A stretch of DNA of 64,000 nt from Dendrolimus kikuchii (lineage: Eukaryota > Arthropoda > Insecta > Lepidoptera > Lasiocampidae): NCBI GenBank assembly GCA_019925095.2, contig CM034406.1, positions 18,566,888-18,630,887 on the forward strand, given 5' to 3'. A program made the position numbers and the translations under genes. Shown piece by piece: positions 1 through 12,100 of this stretch. Every line of letters starts with the position of its first letter. The stretch's first letter is position 1. The notes beneath the pieces were generated by a model that did not search any database, was not told the DNA's origin, and worked only from the letters and a program-made list of their open reading frames with translations.

Positions 1-235
1 AGATTAAGGTGGTATGGGCATGTAATAAGGAGGGATGAAATTCAAGTGATAGAAAGAATGTTAAAGTACAAGAATGGTGGGTATGAGATGGTAAGAGATG
101 GATGGATTGTATGAGGGACATGACGATTTGTGGAGTGATGTATGTCAGAATGTAGTAGAGTGTAGAAGGAAAAGACATATTGTGCTGACCCCAAATAATT
201 GAGAGAAGGTGACAGAAAAGAGAAAGATAACTTGA
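1..235 (+). pseudogene. LINE reverse-transcriptase C-terminal remnant
   Basis: Read from base 1, the + strand gives RLRWYGHVIRRDE followed by a degraded stretch with several stops. The R-L-R-W-x-G-H pattern is the hallmark near the C-terminus of many non-LTR retrotransposon ORF2 proteins. A second remnant of a similar family lies in the opposite orientation at 44236-44697. The copy is cut by the window edge and is not functional. I cannot name the clade. Confidence 0.6.
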
Positions 236-424
236 TGACATAGGCAATATATTAATTCCTTTAATATGGCAGATGCAAAATAATCGCCAATGAGTACAAA
301 TGAAAGTCAAGTTTGTCAACGGTCATTCATAGAAAGTCATAGAAGATAGTGACCTAGGCTCAGTATTCTACTTATAGTCTTGAGGGACTATGGGTAGGAT
401 CTATATATTACTACTCTATCTATA

Positions 425-513
425 TATTATTACCACTCTATATATTAATATGTGAAGCAAAAACACAGCAATAACTTTGTACCCCTTTTTACGAAAATTG
501 CGCTGACAAAATT
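425..513 (+). repeat. Family H fragment
   Basis: Contains the family H start (TATTAATATGTGAAGCAAAAAC, then ACCCCTTTTTACGAAAATTG) that recurs at 21835 and, inverted, at 43290 and 55556. It stops abruptly where family C sequence begins, so it is a truncated or interrupted copy. Confidence 0.55.
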
Positions 514-850
514 AAAACTAAATAATTAAAATGAACAAGTTGGCAGTAGGCTAAATAAAACTTAAACAATACTCATTGACACTTGACATCTTTGTCTTCA
601 GTGATCACAGCTATTGAACAATGGCCGAAATGTTGGAATAATAAAAATCAAATAAATTACCGCGCTTTTTTTTTTTTAAGTATCCACAATCAGTCGCAAC
701 CCGACTTTAAATGAATGGTTTGTGCTAACTCTTTTTTTTATTAATGAGTGTGTTCTCCATTGAGAACACAAATTACCGCGCTTAAAAAGGATAATACATG
801 GTTTTATTATGTATACTAGTCGCGAAAACTTAAGGAAATAGACACTGTTA
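514..850 (-). repeat. Family C copy, interrupted
   Basis: Matches one arm of the foldback family C: it carries the diverged motif GGCCGAAATGTTGG and the end sequence TTATTATGTATACTAGTCGCG. It is split by a 102-bp insertion (668-769). Substitutions relative to the 57.7-kb copy show that it is older. Confidence 0.65.
668..769 (-). mobile_element. Short retroposed insertion with 14-bp TSD
   Basis: Sits inside a family C copy and is flanked by AAATTACCGCGCTT at 654-667 and 770-783. The insert begins with a T tract on the + strand, so it was copied as a poly(A) molecule on the - strand. The source RNA is not recognised. Size and TSD fit LINE-mediated retroposition. Confidence 0.6.
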
Positions 851-1026
851 TTATTATAGCAAATCATAGTGTAGCTTGCAACAACCTATTTCTGTGAAGG
901 AAAGTCAAACAGTAAGCTAAGGGAAAGGGTTGATTTCGGACAAAATGTTCTATTTTACTAACACATAAACCTTAAATTGCACTGGTCTTTTGACATCAGC
1001 TCATTTTATTCAATATGGAAATGGTA

Positions 1027-1173
1027 AAAAATCGAAATGTGTGCTGAGACACATAGTAGAAGTTAAACTTCTTCCTTCGAGATTTGTTTTGCCACTTATC
1101 CGTTGCCATACGTTTTTCCACTTGTCCGTTGAAGTTTCACTTCTACTATGTGCCCAGCACACATTTCGATTTT
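1027..1173. repeat. Near-perfect hairpin
   Basis: Arms at about 1027-1071 and 1131-1173 are inverted copies with a few mismatches (ATCGAAATGTGTGCTG against CAGCACACATTTCGAT) around a loop of about 60 bases. It resembles a miniature foldback element or one arm-pair of a TIR element. No coding potential. Confidence 0.7.
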
Positions 1174-1783
1174 CCACAGGTTTACTGCAAATTATGATTT
1201 GACTAAGTTAGGTACATTTTAATGAATGCATTTTTTATTTAAACATATTTTATTTTATCAAACAAAAAACTCAAATTTGATCCGGAACCAAAAAATGCAT
1301 CCATAGTATACTCTAAAATTATGCCGCGCCTCTCACCATGTCTAGTCTAAATTTATTGCGCTCCTCCCCCCGCCCGTATGGCTTTTTCGCGACTGAAAAA
1401 TCCTAAGACCCCCCCATTTGTATAGAAGTTTCACTTCAAAAAACAATTTTTCAAATTTTAATAGGCCTCTATAAATGAATACTCGAAACACAGTTATTTT
1501 ACCCCAAACAATCAAATTAGTCAATGGGTAAACATTGACTGCATTCAAAGAGTTGTAGTCAAATGACTAGCGCAGGTTGATATTAAATTAATGTATGGAA
1601 AATAGAATATTTTGTTAAGTCATCCCTTGGTTTGCTAACTGACATTCCTTCACAGAAATTGATATTTACACTAAGATTTGGTAGTGCAGGTGAAGCAGAG
1701 GCATAATATTAAAAAAACTTATATACTGTAAATAAATCTTTAAAATGAAAAAACTTGAGAGGTGTCAAGGGACGGACCCGGAT

Positions 1784-1989
1784 GGAACGAAGTTCCTTTC
1801 GATTAATTAGTGAAGGAATTGTAATTGGAATTGAGAGAGAGACAGACAGACAGACAGAGAAACATGCGACGCCACACAGCTTACAATAGCTTACTATAGC
1901 AAAGAGTGTCGTGACAACTTTTCGTAAGAATTTTTCCGTCTAGCCCCCTTTCACAACGCGCGATAAGGAACTTTAAGGAACTTCGTTCC
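1784..1989. repeat. Small TIR element (206 bp)
   Basis: Begins GGAACGAAGTTCCTT (1784-1798) and ends with its exact reverse complement AAGGAACTTCGTTCC (1975-1989). No coding capacity, so a MITE-like non-autonomous DNA element. No clear target-site duplication was seen, and the superfamily is unknown. Confidence 0.55.
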
Positions 1990-2366
1990 AATAAAAACAG
2001 TTGTTGACAAAATGTTATTTTATGTTACACATATTTTTGCCCTTTCAGACATGAAAATAATGATTAAAAGTTGAAAATTAACTAGTTCACAAAAGCAGAC
2101 TGTAATCCACTCAAACCACAGACATAAGTCTCCCATTACTTTTACTTAATTTTTTGTAAAATTATTCAATAACTAGAGTTTATCCTGCTGCTGCACCACG
2201 GTCAACCGTCAGTCAACCTCTAGTGTGTGCCTCTTGTTTAAATTTTCATGTTACAGCTATTTGCCCCGGAAGATTCACTTCATTTTATATCGCAAACTAT
2301 CCCAATTCCCGGATGAAAAGACTATGCCAATTTTCGGTACTATAACTACATATGTACACTAAAAAT

Positions 2367-2430
2367 GACCAAATCGACCACATCAACCACACTAACCACA
2401 CCAACCACATCGACCACACTGACCACATTC
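2367..2430 (+). repeat. ACCACA-type minisatellite
   Basis: Degenerate tandem 9-mers of the type ACCACATCA / ACCACACTA over about 65 bases. Low complexity and non-coding. Confidence 0.6.
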
Positions 2431-2504
2431 ACGAAATCAACCAAAATGGCAAATCACAAAATAAAAACCTACCTAACCTAACCTACCTAAACCCTACTTT
2501 CTAG

Positions 2505-2583
2505 AATAATCTTTACATAAATCTATCCTCAAACTTATCCCATTATCCCGGATGAAAAGTATCCCTTGTCCACCCTCAGTATT

Positions 2584-2630
<47 letters not shown>

Positions 2631-2875
2631 GAATTTTAGCCAAATAAATCCAGTAGTTGTTCCATAAAAGCATAACAAACAGAGAGAGACATATATTTTT
2701 ATCCTGAAAACTATCCCATTTTTGGGGATAAAAAGTATCCTATGTTCATTCTGGGCATCGAAAAAATATATATACTGAGTTTCAGCCAAATCGGTCCAGT
2801 ATTTTTTTCTGTGAAAACGGAACAGACAGACAGAGTTTGTTTTGCATTTAAAATATTAATAAGGATTATAGATAT
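2505..2875 (+). repeat. Dispersed non-coding repeat (also at 31.6 kb)
   Basis: Shares the phrases GATGAAAAGTATCCCTTGTCC, TTTCAGCCAAATCGGTCCAG and AAAAGTATCCTATG with 31600-31935. This is a widespread short interspersed element without coding capacity, possibly a non-autonomous Helitron-type family. It contains a TA microsatellite (2590-2628). Confidence 0.5.
2590..2628. repeat. (TA)n microsatellite
   Basis: About 19 uninterrupted TA units inside the dispersed repeat at 2505-2875. Confidence 0.9.
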
Positions 2876-4332
2876 ATAAATGTGTCCTATTTATTTCATG
2901 TAATTTCTATAAATTATTTGTTAATTAAAAAACATTTGTTTAATTTCATTTATTATCATATTTTTCTCGTGACTATGATTACAGCCACAGCACGTTTTAA
3001 AATATTTATTTATTTAATCTATTTTAAAACAAATTAACTTTCCTAGTAATATTAAAGAAAAATACAACCAAAATAACCTTACATCATGACTCATACAGTG
3101 AATTGACTTTTATTTTGAAAATCAGTGAAGAACAATCCATATCTTATAGATGTAAATCATCTTGTTGTTATTCTAAGATTTAGTAAATATGTTAAAATAT
3201 TGGTTTCAATAATGCAAGAGTAAAAATATCTGATGTAAAAATCTGAAAATACTATTTCTTTGTGCTAGTGGCAGTATAAAAAACCTAAGCTTAAATTATA
3301 TAAGCGATAACACAGGTTTTTAATGCGTTTTTATTGCAATTTTACATCTGAACATGATAAGTCTAGGTTTACAAGAAACACGGAAAATACATGTTTCAAT
3401 TCTTTTCTAAAGCATAAATTAGGTCATATTTGTGTTTAACATATTCTACAGTACATTTTTAGAAGAAACATTGATCCCGATGCATGTTCTACCGCATTGT
3501 CTTAGTGCGTCTGGGGCGTCCTTATAGTGCATCAGTTTAAGACGTATTCTAGCGCTACACCTAGAACCTTCCGAGAAAATCAATACAGCCACACCCAGCT
3601 TGCATAATTAACTATCCAGAATCATAATCAAATACCACTTCTTCATCAATATTATCTGGATATCAACACATGTGAGATCGACCGATCACCTTGACAGTTT
3701 TTTTGGTTATAAAACTTGAAAACAAAGAAAAAAAGCAAAAAAAATCTACTTTTTCTTATATTCTCTAGAACTAGACAGGAGTAAAAGCTTTATACAAAAG
3801 AAGATTTAATAGTAATCAAATAAAAAAAATCAAAAACACGATTTTTACCAAAGTAAAGTTTGGAAAAAAGTATCAAAACAAAAAACTATCCTTACCATTT
3901 TTTTGGCTGAGGTTTGGGGTCTCTATAATCTCAATTTGTAAATAATATTTAGAAGACAATACACACAACTATATCCTCACTTAATTTAAAAACACTCGCG
4001 AAATATTTAACGAGTCACTTCGTTTTTGACGATATTGAAAAAACTAGACGTCCGAACGGCGGTCAATGCTTCCGCCATATTAAAAAAAGTCAAAGAGAAA
4101 AGAAGTCTATGTTCGGATACGCAACAATTGATATATTTAAAGAAACTAACTTTATTTTTACTACATATTAAAACTAAAAAAAAATTATGTGTTTATTTTG
4201 TATTAAACTCATTTTAATTATCTCAATTTAGGTATAAGATTCTAATCAAATATTATAATAGAAATATCCGAAAGGACCTTTAAACAAGAATAAAGTACAA
4301 AACAAATTATCGGTGCGTCCATAAGCTTTCGC
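2876..4332. other. AT-rich intergenic DNA, nothing recognised
   Basis: Only short ORFs. No splice-compatible conserved coding segments, RNA genes or clear repeats were seen, apart from A/T-rich low-complexity runs. Confidence 0.5.
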
Positions 4333-4570
4333 CAGGTGGTAGGGCATTTGCCCGACTGGATGGCTACCACCCCTGATCTAAAGTATGTCGACATAACAAC
4401 CTTGAGTTGTGTTCCGGCATTAGTGACCAGGTTCCAGTCTCCCTTAAGAGAGCAGCAGCGCATTTGTAGCAACTTTACTGTTGCAAATGTCCATAGGCGA
4501 TGGTAACCGCTTTCCATCAAGTGGGCCGTCTGCCTGTCTGCTGATCTCCTGCAATAAAATAAAAAAAAAA
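4333..4570 (+). mobile_element. Family A retroposon, 5' truncated
   Basis: Starts in the middle of the family A consensus (CCAGGTGGTAGGGCATTTG) and runs to the standard end CTCCTGCAATAAAA plus an A-rich tail. A fixed 3' end, variable 5' ends and the A tail are the marks of target-primed reverse transcription. The ORFs in this family are not conserved proteins. Confidence 0.8.
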
Positions 4571-4629
4571 GCTATGACAGCCGCAACTGATAAGAGATGC
4601 GTTATACCTGCTTGTGTATGCGTTTTGTC

Positions 4630-4938
4630 CGTGCAGGAACGGAGAAAGAATACAATTTTCTGCGGCCCGGCGGCCTGTCGTAAGAGGCCACTAAACAACC
4701 CACAGCCAGGTGGTAGAGTATTTGCTTGACTGGATGGCGACCACCCCTGGTCTAGAGTATGCCGCCATAACAACCTTGTGTTGTATTCCGGCATTAGTGA
4801 CCAGGTTCCAGTCTCCTTTAAGAGAGCAGCAGCGCATTTGTAGCACCTTTGTTGTTGCAAATGTCCATAGGCGATGGTAACCGCTTTCCATCTAGTGGGC
4901 CGTCTGCCTGTCTGCTGAACTCCTGCAATAAAAAAAAA
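4630..4938 (+). mobile_element. Family A retroposon, full-length copy
   Basis: Complete copy from the 5' marker GTGCAGGAACGGAGAAAG to CTCCTGCAATAAAAAA. About 310 bp, directly downstream of another copy in the same orientation. No tRNA-like head is obvious, so it may be a SINE with another origin or the tail of a larger LINE. Confidence 0.85.
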
Positions 4939-5636
4939 TAAAAAACTATAATCGAAAAAAAAAGTATGCACTGTTTGTTTAAGACCCAGCTTCAGTAGTG
5001 CCAAATTTCATAATATTTTTTATTAGTAACAGAAATAAAAAAGCGATAGATTTAGCGCAGAAAGTACTAAGTTCGCAACAGTGCGTGGCTTCCGGACTTG
5101 TCCACGATTGCCACATTAGAGCTCTCTGTTACAAAAAAGGTTTTATTTCATTTTAGTTTGAATTCGAATAATTTAAATATATTATCTGTCATATTAGAAA
5201 AAGTCATTCACAATAATACAGAAAACCTTTATTTTATTAATTAATTCAATAATTAATTCCCTCTCCAACACTTTCGATGCTAGATATAACTCTTTTTCGT
5301 CTCTGTTTAAGCATAAAAACATAATTTATTGGTTTTCCAAATTACTAAGGAGAGTTGAGAACACTGAAAAGATCCAGTGAGCAAATTTTTATCAGACTTC
5401 CAAACACTGATAGACTAAAATTATGTCCACAATTGAAGTCCGATAGCTTGCACCATAAACTACTATGTATACTACGTATGCTTGTACAGTTCCATGTGCA
5501 GTCATTATCCAGATCCTAGAACTAGTCACGCCTGCCAGCCGTGTCCAGTAATTAGGTTCCGGCTTAACTTACTTTGCTTTAAAAATATATTGTCAACCGA
5601 CATTCTTGTTCGGGAGAATGTGGACGACTCACAATT
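4939..5636. other. Intergenic, nothing recognised
   Basis: AT-rich single-copy-looking sequence between retroposons. No exon of RSRC2 can be assigned here, though an untranslated first exon cannot be excluded. Confidence 0.4.
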
Positions 5637-5909
5637 CTTTTTTTTTATGTTTAAGGCTTGGCAACTAGGCCTTTAAGCCAGACGCAGTTGTATTGTAAGC
5701 TACAATCCACACCATTCAACGGAGTTCTTGTAAAGACTCGAAAGGCCACATTTGGCTATATAGTTCACATTTCTCGCAAAAACACATAATTACTACTCAA
5801 AAACTATCAATGTCTTACAACTATTGTTCATTTTAGAGTAATTTTACACATTTTTAGAAAATAAAACTGCACAGCACAACGTCTCCTTTCAGTTGCCGCC
5901 AAAAAAAAA
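5637..5909 (-). mobile_element. Family G retroposon upstream of RSRC2
   Basis: Begins with a T tract (A tail on the - strand), then AAGGCTTGGCAACTAGGCC, and ends with CAGTTGCCGCCAAAAA. Related copies lie at 21385, 24285, 42524 and 46926. It stops about 170 bp before the RSRC2 start codon, so it forms part of the proximal promoter region. Confidence 0.8.
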
Positions 5910-6081
5910 CCGATAAATCATAATGTTTGCACAGTCGCACAGATTACATTAATAGGAGAAATATTTGTCTCGTTGCTCTCAGGCTCGGCCATATTGTTAA
6001 TCAATTCGTGTTGATAAATTACATATTCGTTATCAAAATCATCAGCTTTAATTATTAATTGTTACTATTATCAGTTTCCAT
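5910..6081 (+). promoter_or_regulatory. Presumed RSRC2 promoter / 5' UTR
   Basis: The only sequence between the family G insertion and the ATG at 6082. No TATA box at a convincing distance. An initiator-like TCAGTT at 6071-6076 lies too close to the ATG to be the sole start. The transcription start is inferred from position only. Confidence 0.4.
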
Positions 6082-6153
6082 ATGGATTCTCTCGTTGGTT
6101 ACGGCAGTGACGACGAAAATGATTCTGAAAGATACGTAACTAATCCGTCTTCG
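6082..6153 (+). CDS. RSRC2: RSRC2 exon 1 (residues 1-24)
   Basis: Encodes the acidic N-terminus, [19 protein letters not shown] and five more residues. It starts at the first ATG of the open frame (G at +4) and ends in phase 0 at a strong donor TCG|GTGAGT. Confidence 0.9.
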
Positions 6154-9100
6154 GTGAGTACACAAATCACTTAAAATTTTCTATAAATACTTTCGAATTA
6201 TAACTTTAGAGCTATCAGTTCTTAGATCTGTAAGAGTCTGCGTTTAAATTGTTCCACACAATTGCTATTCTGCTAGAATTTCAACTGATTGCCTAAGATT
6301 TAATCTGATATAATTGCTCTGGAAAAATTGACAAAAAAATCAAAGATTATTTTAAATGGACACCTATTGTACTATAAAATATGATACCCTAGTCTCAAAC
6401 TTTTATACTGCTCTGAAAAATTTAGTACTGGATATATTTCAAAGTATTGAAAGTTATAACATTATCTTTTTATTAAAGTCATATATGCAACTAGAGTAGT
6501 TACTAGACCATGAAAGAGATAACATGAAATTTGTTACATATTTGTGTGAATTTGCTGTGTACTAGTACCATAATAACAAGAAGGCTGTGACTCGGCATCC
6601 GGTGCACAAATTATATGTAGTGGGTGGGTGTATTGGGTAGGGGGAAGGTATACTTACCCTTTCTGCAACTTCTGGGGTCCGGAGTTCTTGAAATATTAAT
6701 TTTTGGTAAACATAACCTCACATATTTTTTCACTAACATTATTGTGATGGGTGGTGAAAGGTCATGACCAGTGACTAGAACAGTGATTTAGGTTAGCTTC
6801 AGACCAAGGCGCACTAGCCGAGCGAGCTTCCTGAGGCCGCGGTCAGCGAGTGCCAGAATCGACTGGTTACCATTTACTAGGGATGGGCCGAAATTCATTT
6901 TACGTTCGGTTTGACCGAATTTCAGCAGCTTGAGCTGAACTTTGGCAGTCGGACGAAATTCGGTTTAAATGCCGAACATTTGGTGCAAGGAAAAAGTAAA
7001 ATACCTACTTGCACTATTTTGACTGAAGTTAATAGAAATCATATCTATTACAACCGTAATTTAAAAATTGGCATCTATATACTCGTAGTAATTTATTTTA
7101 GTTAAGAACATGGAAGTCTTAACGTGCAATGTGATAAAAAATAAATAAAATTAGTTCTGGATTCAGTCTTTGCCTAATTAAATAGACATCAAATTGAAAC
7201 AAAAATAAAATAAACTTATTATTTCTCTAAGAAACATTAGTAAGTAGTGCAACTGCTTAATTATAATGCATGACTTGAATTAAAAAATAAAACACATCTA
7301 AGGGTCTTCAGCAATTATAACTTTAATATTGATTGAAATCACTTTATTAGGAATTAAAACATTATGAATTTAGAATTATAAAATGGTTATTTTTTTCAAT
7401 CAGAGGTCTAAAAATCTATTCTTTTGTCCACCTACTCATACTTAAAATTTACTATAGGCTGTTTATGGTGTAAAAAAGCCAAAAATTCGATGTTATCAAG
7501 TTGACGTTGTCAACAGGTCACAATGTGTTGTTCTTGAGCAAGCATGGCCAAATCAAACCGAAGTTCGGCCGAAGTTTGTATTTGGTTCAAACCACATTCT
7601 GCCCATCCCTACCGTTTACTATTTATTTTATACACACTATTTATAATTTCGTCTTTATAGGTTGCTATTTTGAATATTTTCATACTACTACACTACTACT
7701 CTTGTAGTGTATGTGGATGTGCTCTGTTGTGTTTTTTCTTCATTTCTGATGAAATACACTTGTTTTTAGGTTTTTTTCTGTTGATTACTGGCTTTCTTTT
7801 TGACTTCAAATGGATTGTTCAACTTTGTGAGTGCAATACTAATGAAAAAATAAGTTAGGTTATGTTTATTAAAAAAACTGAAGATCTCAGGAACGTAGAA
7901 GTTGTAGTAGCATTAAGTATGCCTCCACCCTTTCCACATTCCACCACCCCGCTACTTAAAATTCGTGCATCGGATAGCTATAGATTTACCAACAAGAATT
8001 CTACTATATAACAATTAATTTAAGGTTAGTTAAGTACTGATCAGATAATATAAAAAAGTAGATTGTCTTGTTGGCTGCTACACAGATAACCGGTACACGA
8101 TTCAAGTAGTGGGTGGGCGGTGTGGGTAAGTGGGAAGGTATACATACCCTTGTGGTCCGGAGTTCTTGAAATATTAATTTTTGATTAACATAACCTCACC
8201 TATTTTTTCACTAATATTATTGTGATAGGTGAAAGGTCATGACCAGTGACTAGAACAGTGATTTAGGTTAGGTTAGCTTTAGACCAGAACTGACGGGTAA
8301 CCATTTACTATTTATTTTATATATAGGTACAAATATTTGTTACTTTTAGTTCTACTGTTTCTTTTGGTTATTTTGGTTCCTTTTTCTGTTGATTACTGGC
8401 TTTCTTATATACTTTGAAAGTATTGTTGAACTTTGGATTTATGATAATATTGCAATGAATAAATAAGTGAGGTTATGTTTATAAAAAAAATATTATTTCA
8501 AGAACTCCGGACCATAGGGGTTGTAGTAGGGAGTATGCCTTCATCCTCTCCACTCCACCAACCCGTTATTTAAAATGAGTGTATCAAACATCTATAGATT
8601 TACTGTCTTGTTATCACCAAAGCAAGCCCCCATCAATGGAAATAAATATTGGCATGCTACATAACAAACAAAAATACTACCCATGTGCAGAAGGTTTGCT
8701 GATAACCTCATGATGTCACTCATTGATGGTCAGTATGGTTGACAAAAAAGGTTACATAAATAGTTGTTGCAATAAATTTATTATTGTATATACTTTACAT
8801 AATATATTCAATAATAGTAAGTAATACAATAATAATAAGTAGTCATCGGAAAACCTTCTGCGCATAGCTTATATAAGCAATATTTGTCTGCGGTTCCATT
8901 ATGAAATTATGTTTATAAAGTTTTGCTGCTATTAATAGTAATATGTGTCCATTTTAATCTATGTTTACAAATGCAGAGGCCCCGGGATTGATTCCCACTA
9001 TGATAAATTTCATCATAAAACCTTTCTTTATTTAAATTGATCTGGGTATCTGTGACCAGCTTCAGAGTTATCCATTTCATATCACATATAACACATGCAT

Positions 9101-12100
9101 ATATTGCTAAGCTTGAAATTGTACAATATTATGTGTATATGTTGTTTTAAAAAATATATACAAATCTCACTCTATATAATGCTTGAGGATAATGAAAGAA
9201 GTTTTAGTTTATATAGAATTTTATTAAGAAAGTGACAGATATTAATCTGCTTCTCTGCTTGACAATAGAATGATATTATAGGGAGCCAGCTTCAGCAGGC
9301 GACGTGAAGACGACACCAACTACGATGACGTCAACATGGATATGAGTGAGGTAATTTAATATTATTTAATTCTCATATAACATAGTGGTTGAGTGAAAGA
9401 CATTGCTGTTAGTGCCTTATGTACTTTTCCTACTTAAATATTGAAAACACCTATTGTAGTTTTCCTGCATATGGCCAGTTCCTATATCTCACCGTGTGTT
9501 CATTTGTCTTATTATCAGTTAGAATATGACATAAAGTAATGACAAAATTCAACCGATGGTAAGGCGAGTGTGAGGAGTCCTAAGATATAAGAACTGACCA
9601 TTAAATTTTATGGATGCCTATTGTAGTTTTCCCACTTTAATATCAATATAGCCATCAATTAAAGATGTATGTAATATTATTAAGTATTTATTTTTATCTA
9701 TATGGTTTATGGGGAGTCAATAGGCAAATTATGGCACAGACTATTTATTATAAATAGTGTTACTTTTTTGACATGACATTAGGTTTTTTTTTTAGACATA
9801 TATAATATTTAGTTGTAAGAAATTTCAGTAAGAACAGTAACGGAATACAGTAAAAAGAATTATATAATATCTCATAAAAAAATAAATATGCCATTGTTTT
9901 CGATGATGATATTAACACTTTTGTTATTTTATATGTTACCCCATTTGTAAATTGACACAAAACAAAAGTCAAATACTCCCGAGTTGGCCCCCCGAGGCTC
10001 CGACGAGGCCGTCCCGGTCCTCCAACGCCACCTACCGGCACTCCCACGTGAGTATGTACATTTTAAAATAATGGAATGAGGGAATATTATATCATAACAT
10101 TTCTATATATCATATTTATAATACGCTTATGTGCTATTGTGAGTAATTGTCATGTTCTCGTGTTAGTTTTAAGGTAGTATAAGATTATTGAGATTATACA
10201 TTTCTTTCTTGTAAACAAAGCGAGTTCCTTGGACTTCATTGTATGAATAAGATTTATATTCATAGAGTGAGTGAAAGAGATTACTCAGTGACAGTTATTT
10301 ATAGAGTGAGTGAGAATTACTCATAGACTGAGTGAGAATTACTCATAGACTGAGTGAGAATTACTCATAGACTGAGTGAGAATTACTCACAGACTGAGTG
10401 AGAGTTATTGATATACAGAGTGAGAGTCATTCATAGTTAGTGAGAGCAATAGCTCTCTTAGCTATGAATGCATAGCTTGAGTGAGAGTTGCTCATAGAGC
10501 GAGTTTCATCATGGAACAAGAATATTGAAAATGACAGTAGTCTAATGAACAATGTAACTTTAATAAGCACTTAAATTCTGCAGGATGAAATAGCACCACA
10601 GGATATTCTGGCCCGCTCTTTGAAGTTTTGCATGCATTAAACTCTTTATTGCTCACCATAAAATTAAAATTAGATAATTAAAGAATAAAAATTATCGAAC
10701 AATGGGCCACCTTATCGCTTACAGTGACCTTCTCCGGGCAACTCTGTGTGCAAGGAGAAAAATATAAATGAAACAATTCAAAATACAGAGAGAAGACGTA
10801 GTCATCTACTCCGAAGAAGACATTTTGACTGCGCAACTGGCAAATGGGTAGATGAAAAGTGCAACACCGGGGCTTAAGGCTTAAACAACATATTCACAAA
10901 CTAGGATGGCATAGAGGGGATCGATGAATGGGATACGCGGATGGAGTAGCAGATTGGAAAAAAGGGCTAAGTTTCTGGGAGAGGGAATCGGGCCATCGTA
11001 ATTGTCACATCATACGAAACACGCCCATATTCTGTGAGAGCGTGGTATCACCCCCTTTTTTTTTGGCCAGGGGAAATCCGTTTGAGGACTAAGCCGCGAC
11101 AGGCACAGAAGCCTGGGGGGATGCTCGCGACCCGTGTGAGTGTGTGGGATTCGTCAGATCGGGGGTGGCACTAGCGTGCCCGGTCAGAACCGGTGCTACG
11201 CTATTGCCACTCCCCAGTTAGGGATACCCACTAAAACCTCTGGGTGTTCTGTCCTGCGCCTTATGCCAGGGCTACGGGAAATGGGCTGCCCGACTCCGCA
11301 GTGCCCTGGCAGGCGTGGCCCCCCCTCACTGGGCCTCTTCCTATGCCAGGGGACGTATCCCCCGGCTACTGCTCGGTCTCATTCTTGCGTGGGGCGGTCT
11401 GTAACGCGCCCCACGGAAAGAGAGATGAGCGCGCGCGGAACACTCGCGCTCTCATCTCGACGGCATGTGCGGGTGAGTGAGAACCCCTATACCCCAAAGG
11501 GCCCCACCCGCGCAGCGTGGTATCACCCCAATCGAACCGGCCCAGCGAGCTATCATCAGGATATTTATTCGAACATGATTCTACCACGCACCACGTAAAA
11601 AATAAAACTTGCGAAAACCTTGTAGTTAATACGCTCAACTCTGCAAATTGGTAGGTTCAGAACAGATTGTTATTATTATTATTATCATGCTAGCATTAAA
11701 TCCCGGTTGCATTAGGAGCGTCCGTTTCGGAGATCACATTCCAAATTTTTTTCTCCACTTCGCGTGGCTTTTGGTATATTTGGGAGACCCATTGGCTGAC
11801 ACATCATCCTTCACAATGTCAAGCCAGATTTTTTTGGGATTACGCTTTCAACCGGGACCAGACGGAGGCGGCAAGCCTACATATCAACTCCTCACGTAGC
11901 TAGCCGGTTTCAGTAACACCTGTTTATACCAGCACAGGTGACTCTCTTTAAGTTTATCTGCTCTCAAAGATATGAAGGCTGCAGCAGATGTTTGAGTTCC
12001 TAATGCGGTCTTTCCATGAGAACAAACAGCAGCAATACAGTATATTTCATTAATGTATTATTACAGTAATCTAATGTGTCTAGGAACTTTTTATACACGT

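Noticed and set aside
2470..2505. CCTAACCTAACCTACCTAAACCC resembling insect telomeric TTAGG repeats
   Set aside because: Only two to four imperfect units next to other simple repeats. Too short to call an interstitial telomere.
4242..5004. Long minus-strand ORFs with [24 protein letters not shown] peptides, repeated many times in the window
   Set aside because: They are readings of the family A retroposon in several frames. The peptide similarity only reflects repeat similarity, with no consistent start, stop or frame.
9969..10047. GC-rich patch with AG before and GTGAGT after, looking like an extra RSRC2 exon
   Set aside because: It is 79 nt, so it would break the frame between exons 2 and 3, which already join in phase 0. 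Its CAACGCCACCTACCGG is the inverse of a motif in dispersed repeats at 13774, 13890 and 33105.
11140..11638. ORFs of 78-152 codons on both strands
   Set aside because: They lie in a GC-rich LINE 3'-end insertion bounded by a 16-bp TSD. Overlapping ORFs on both strands without motifs indicate composition, not coding.
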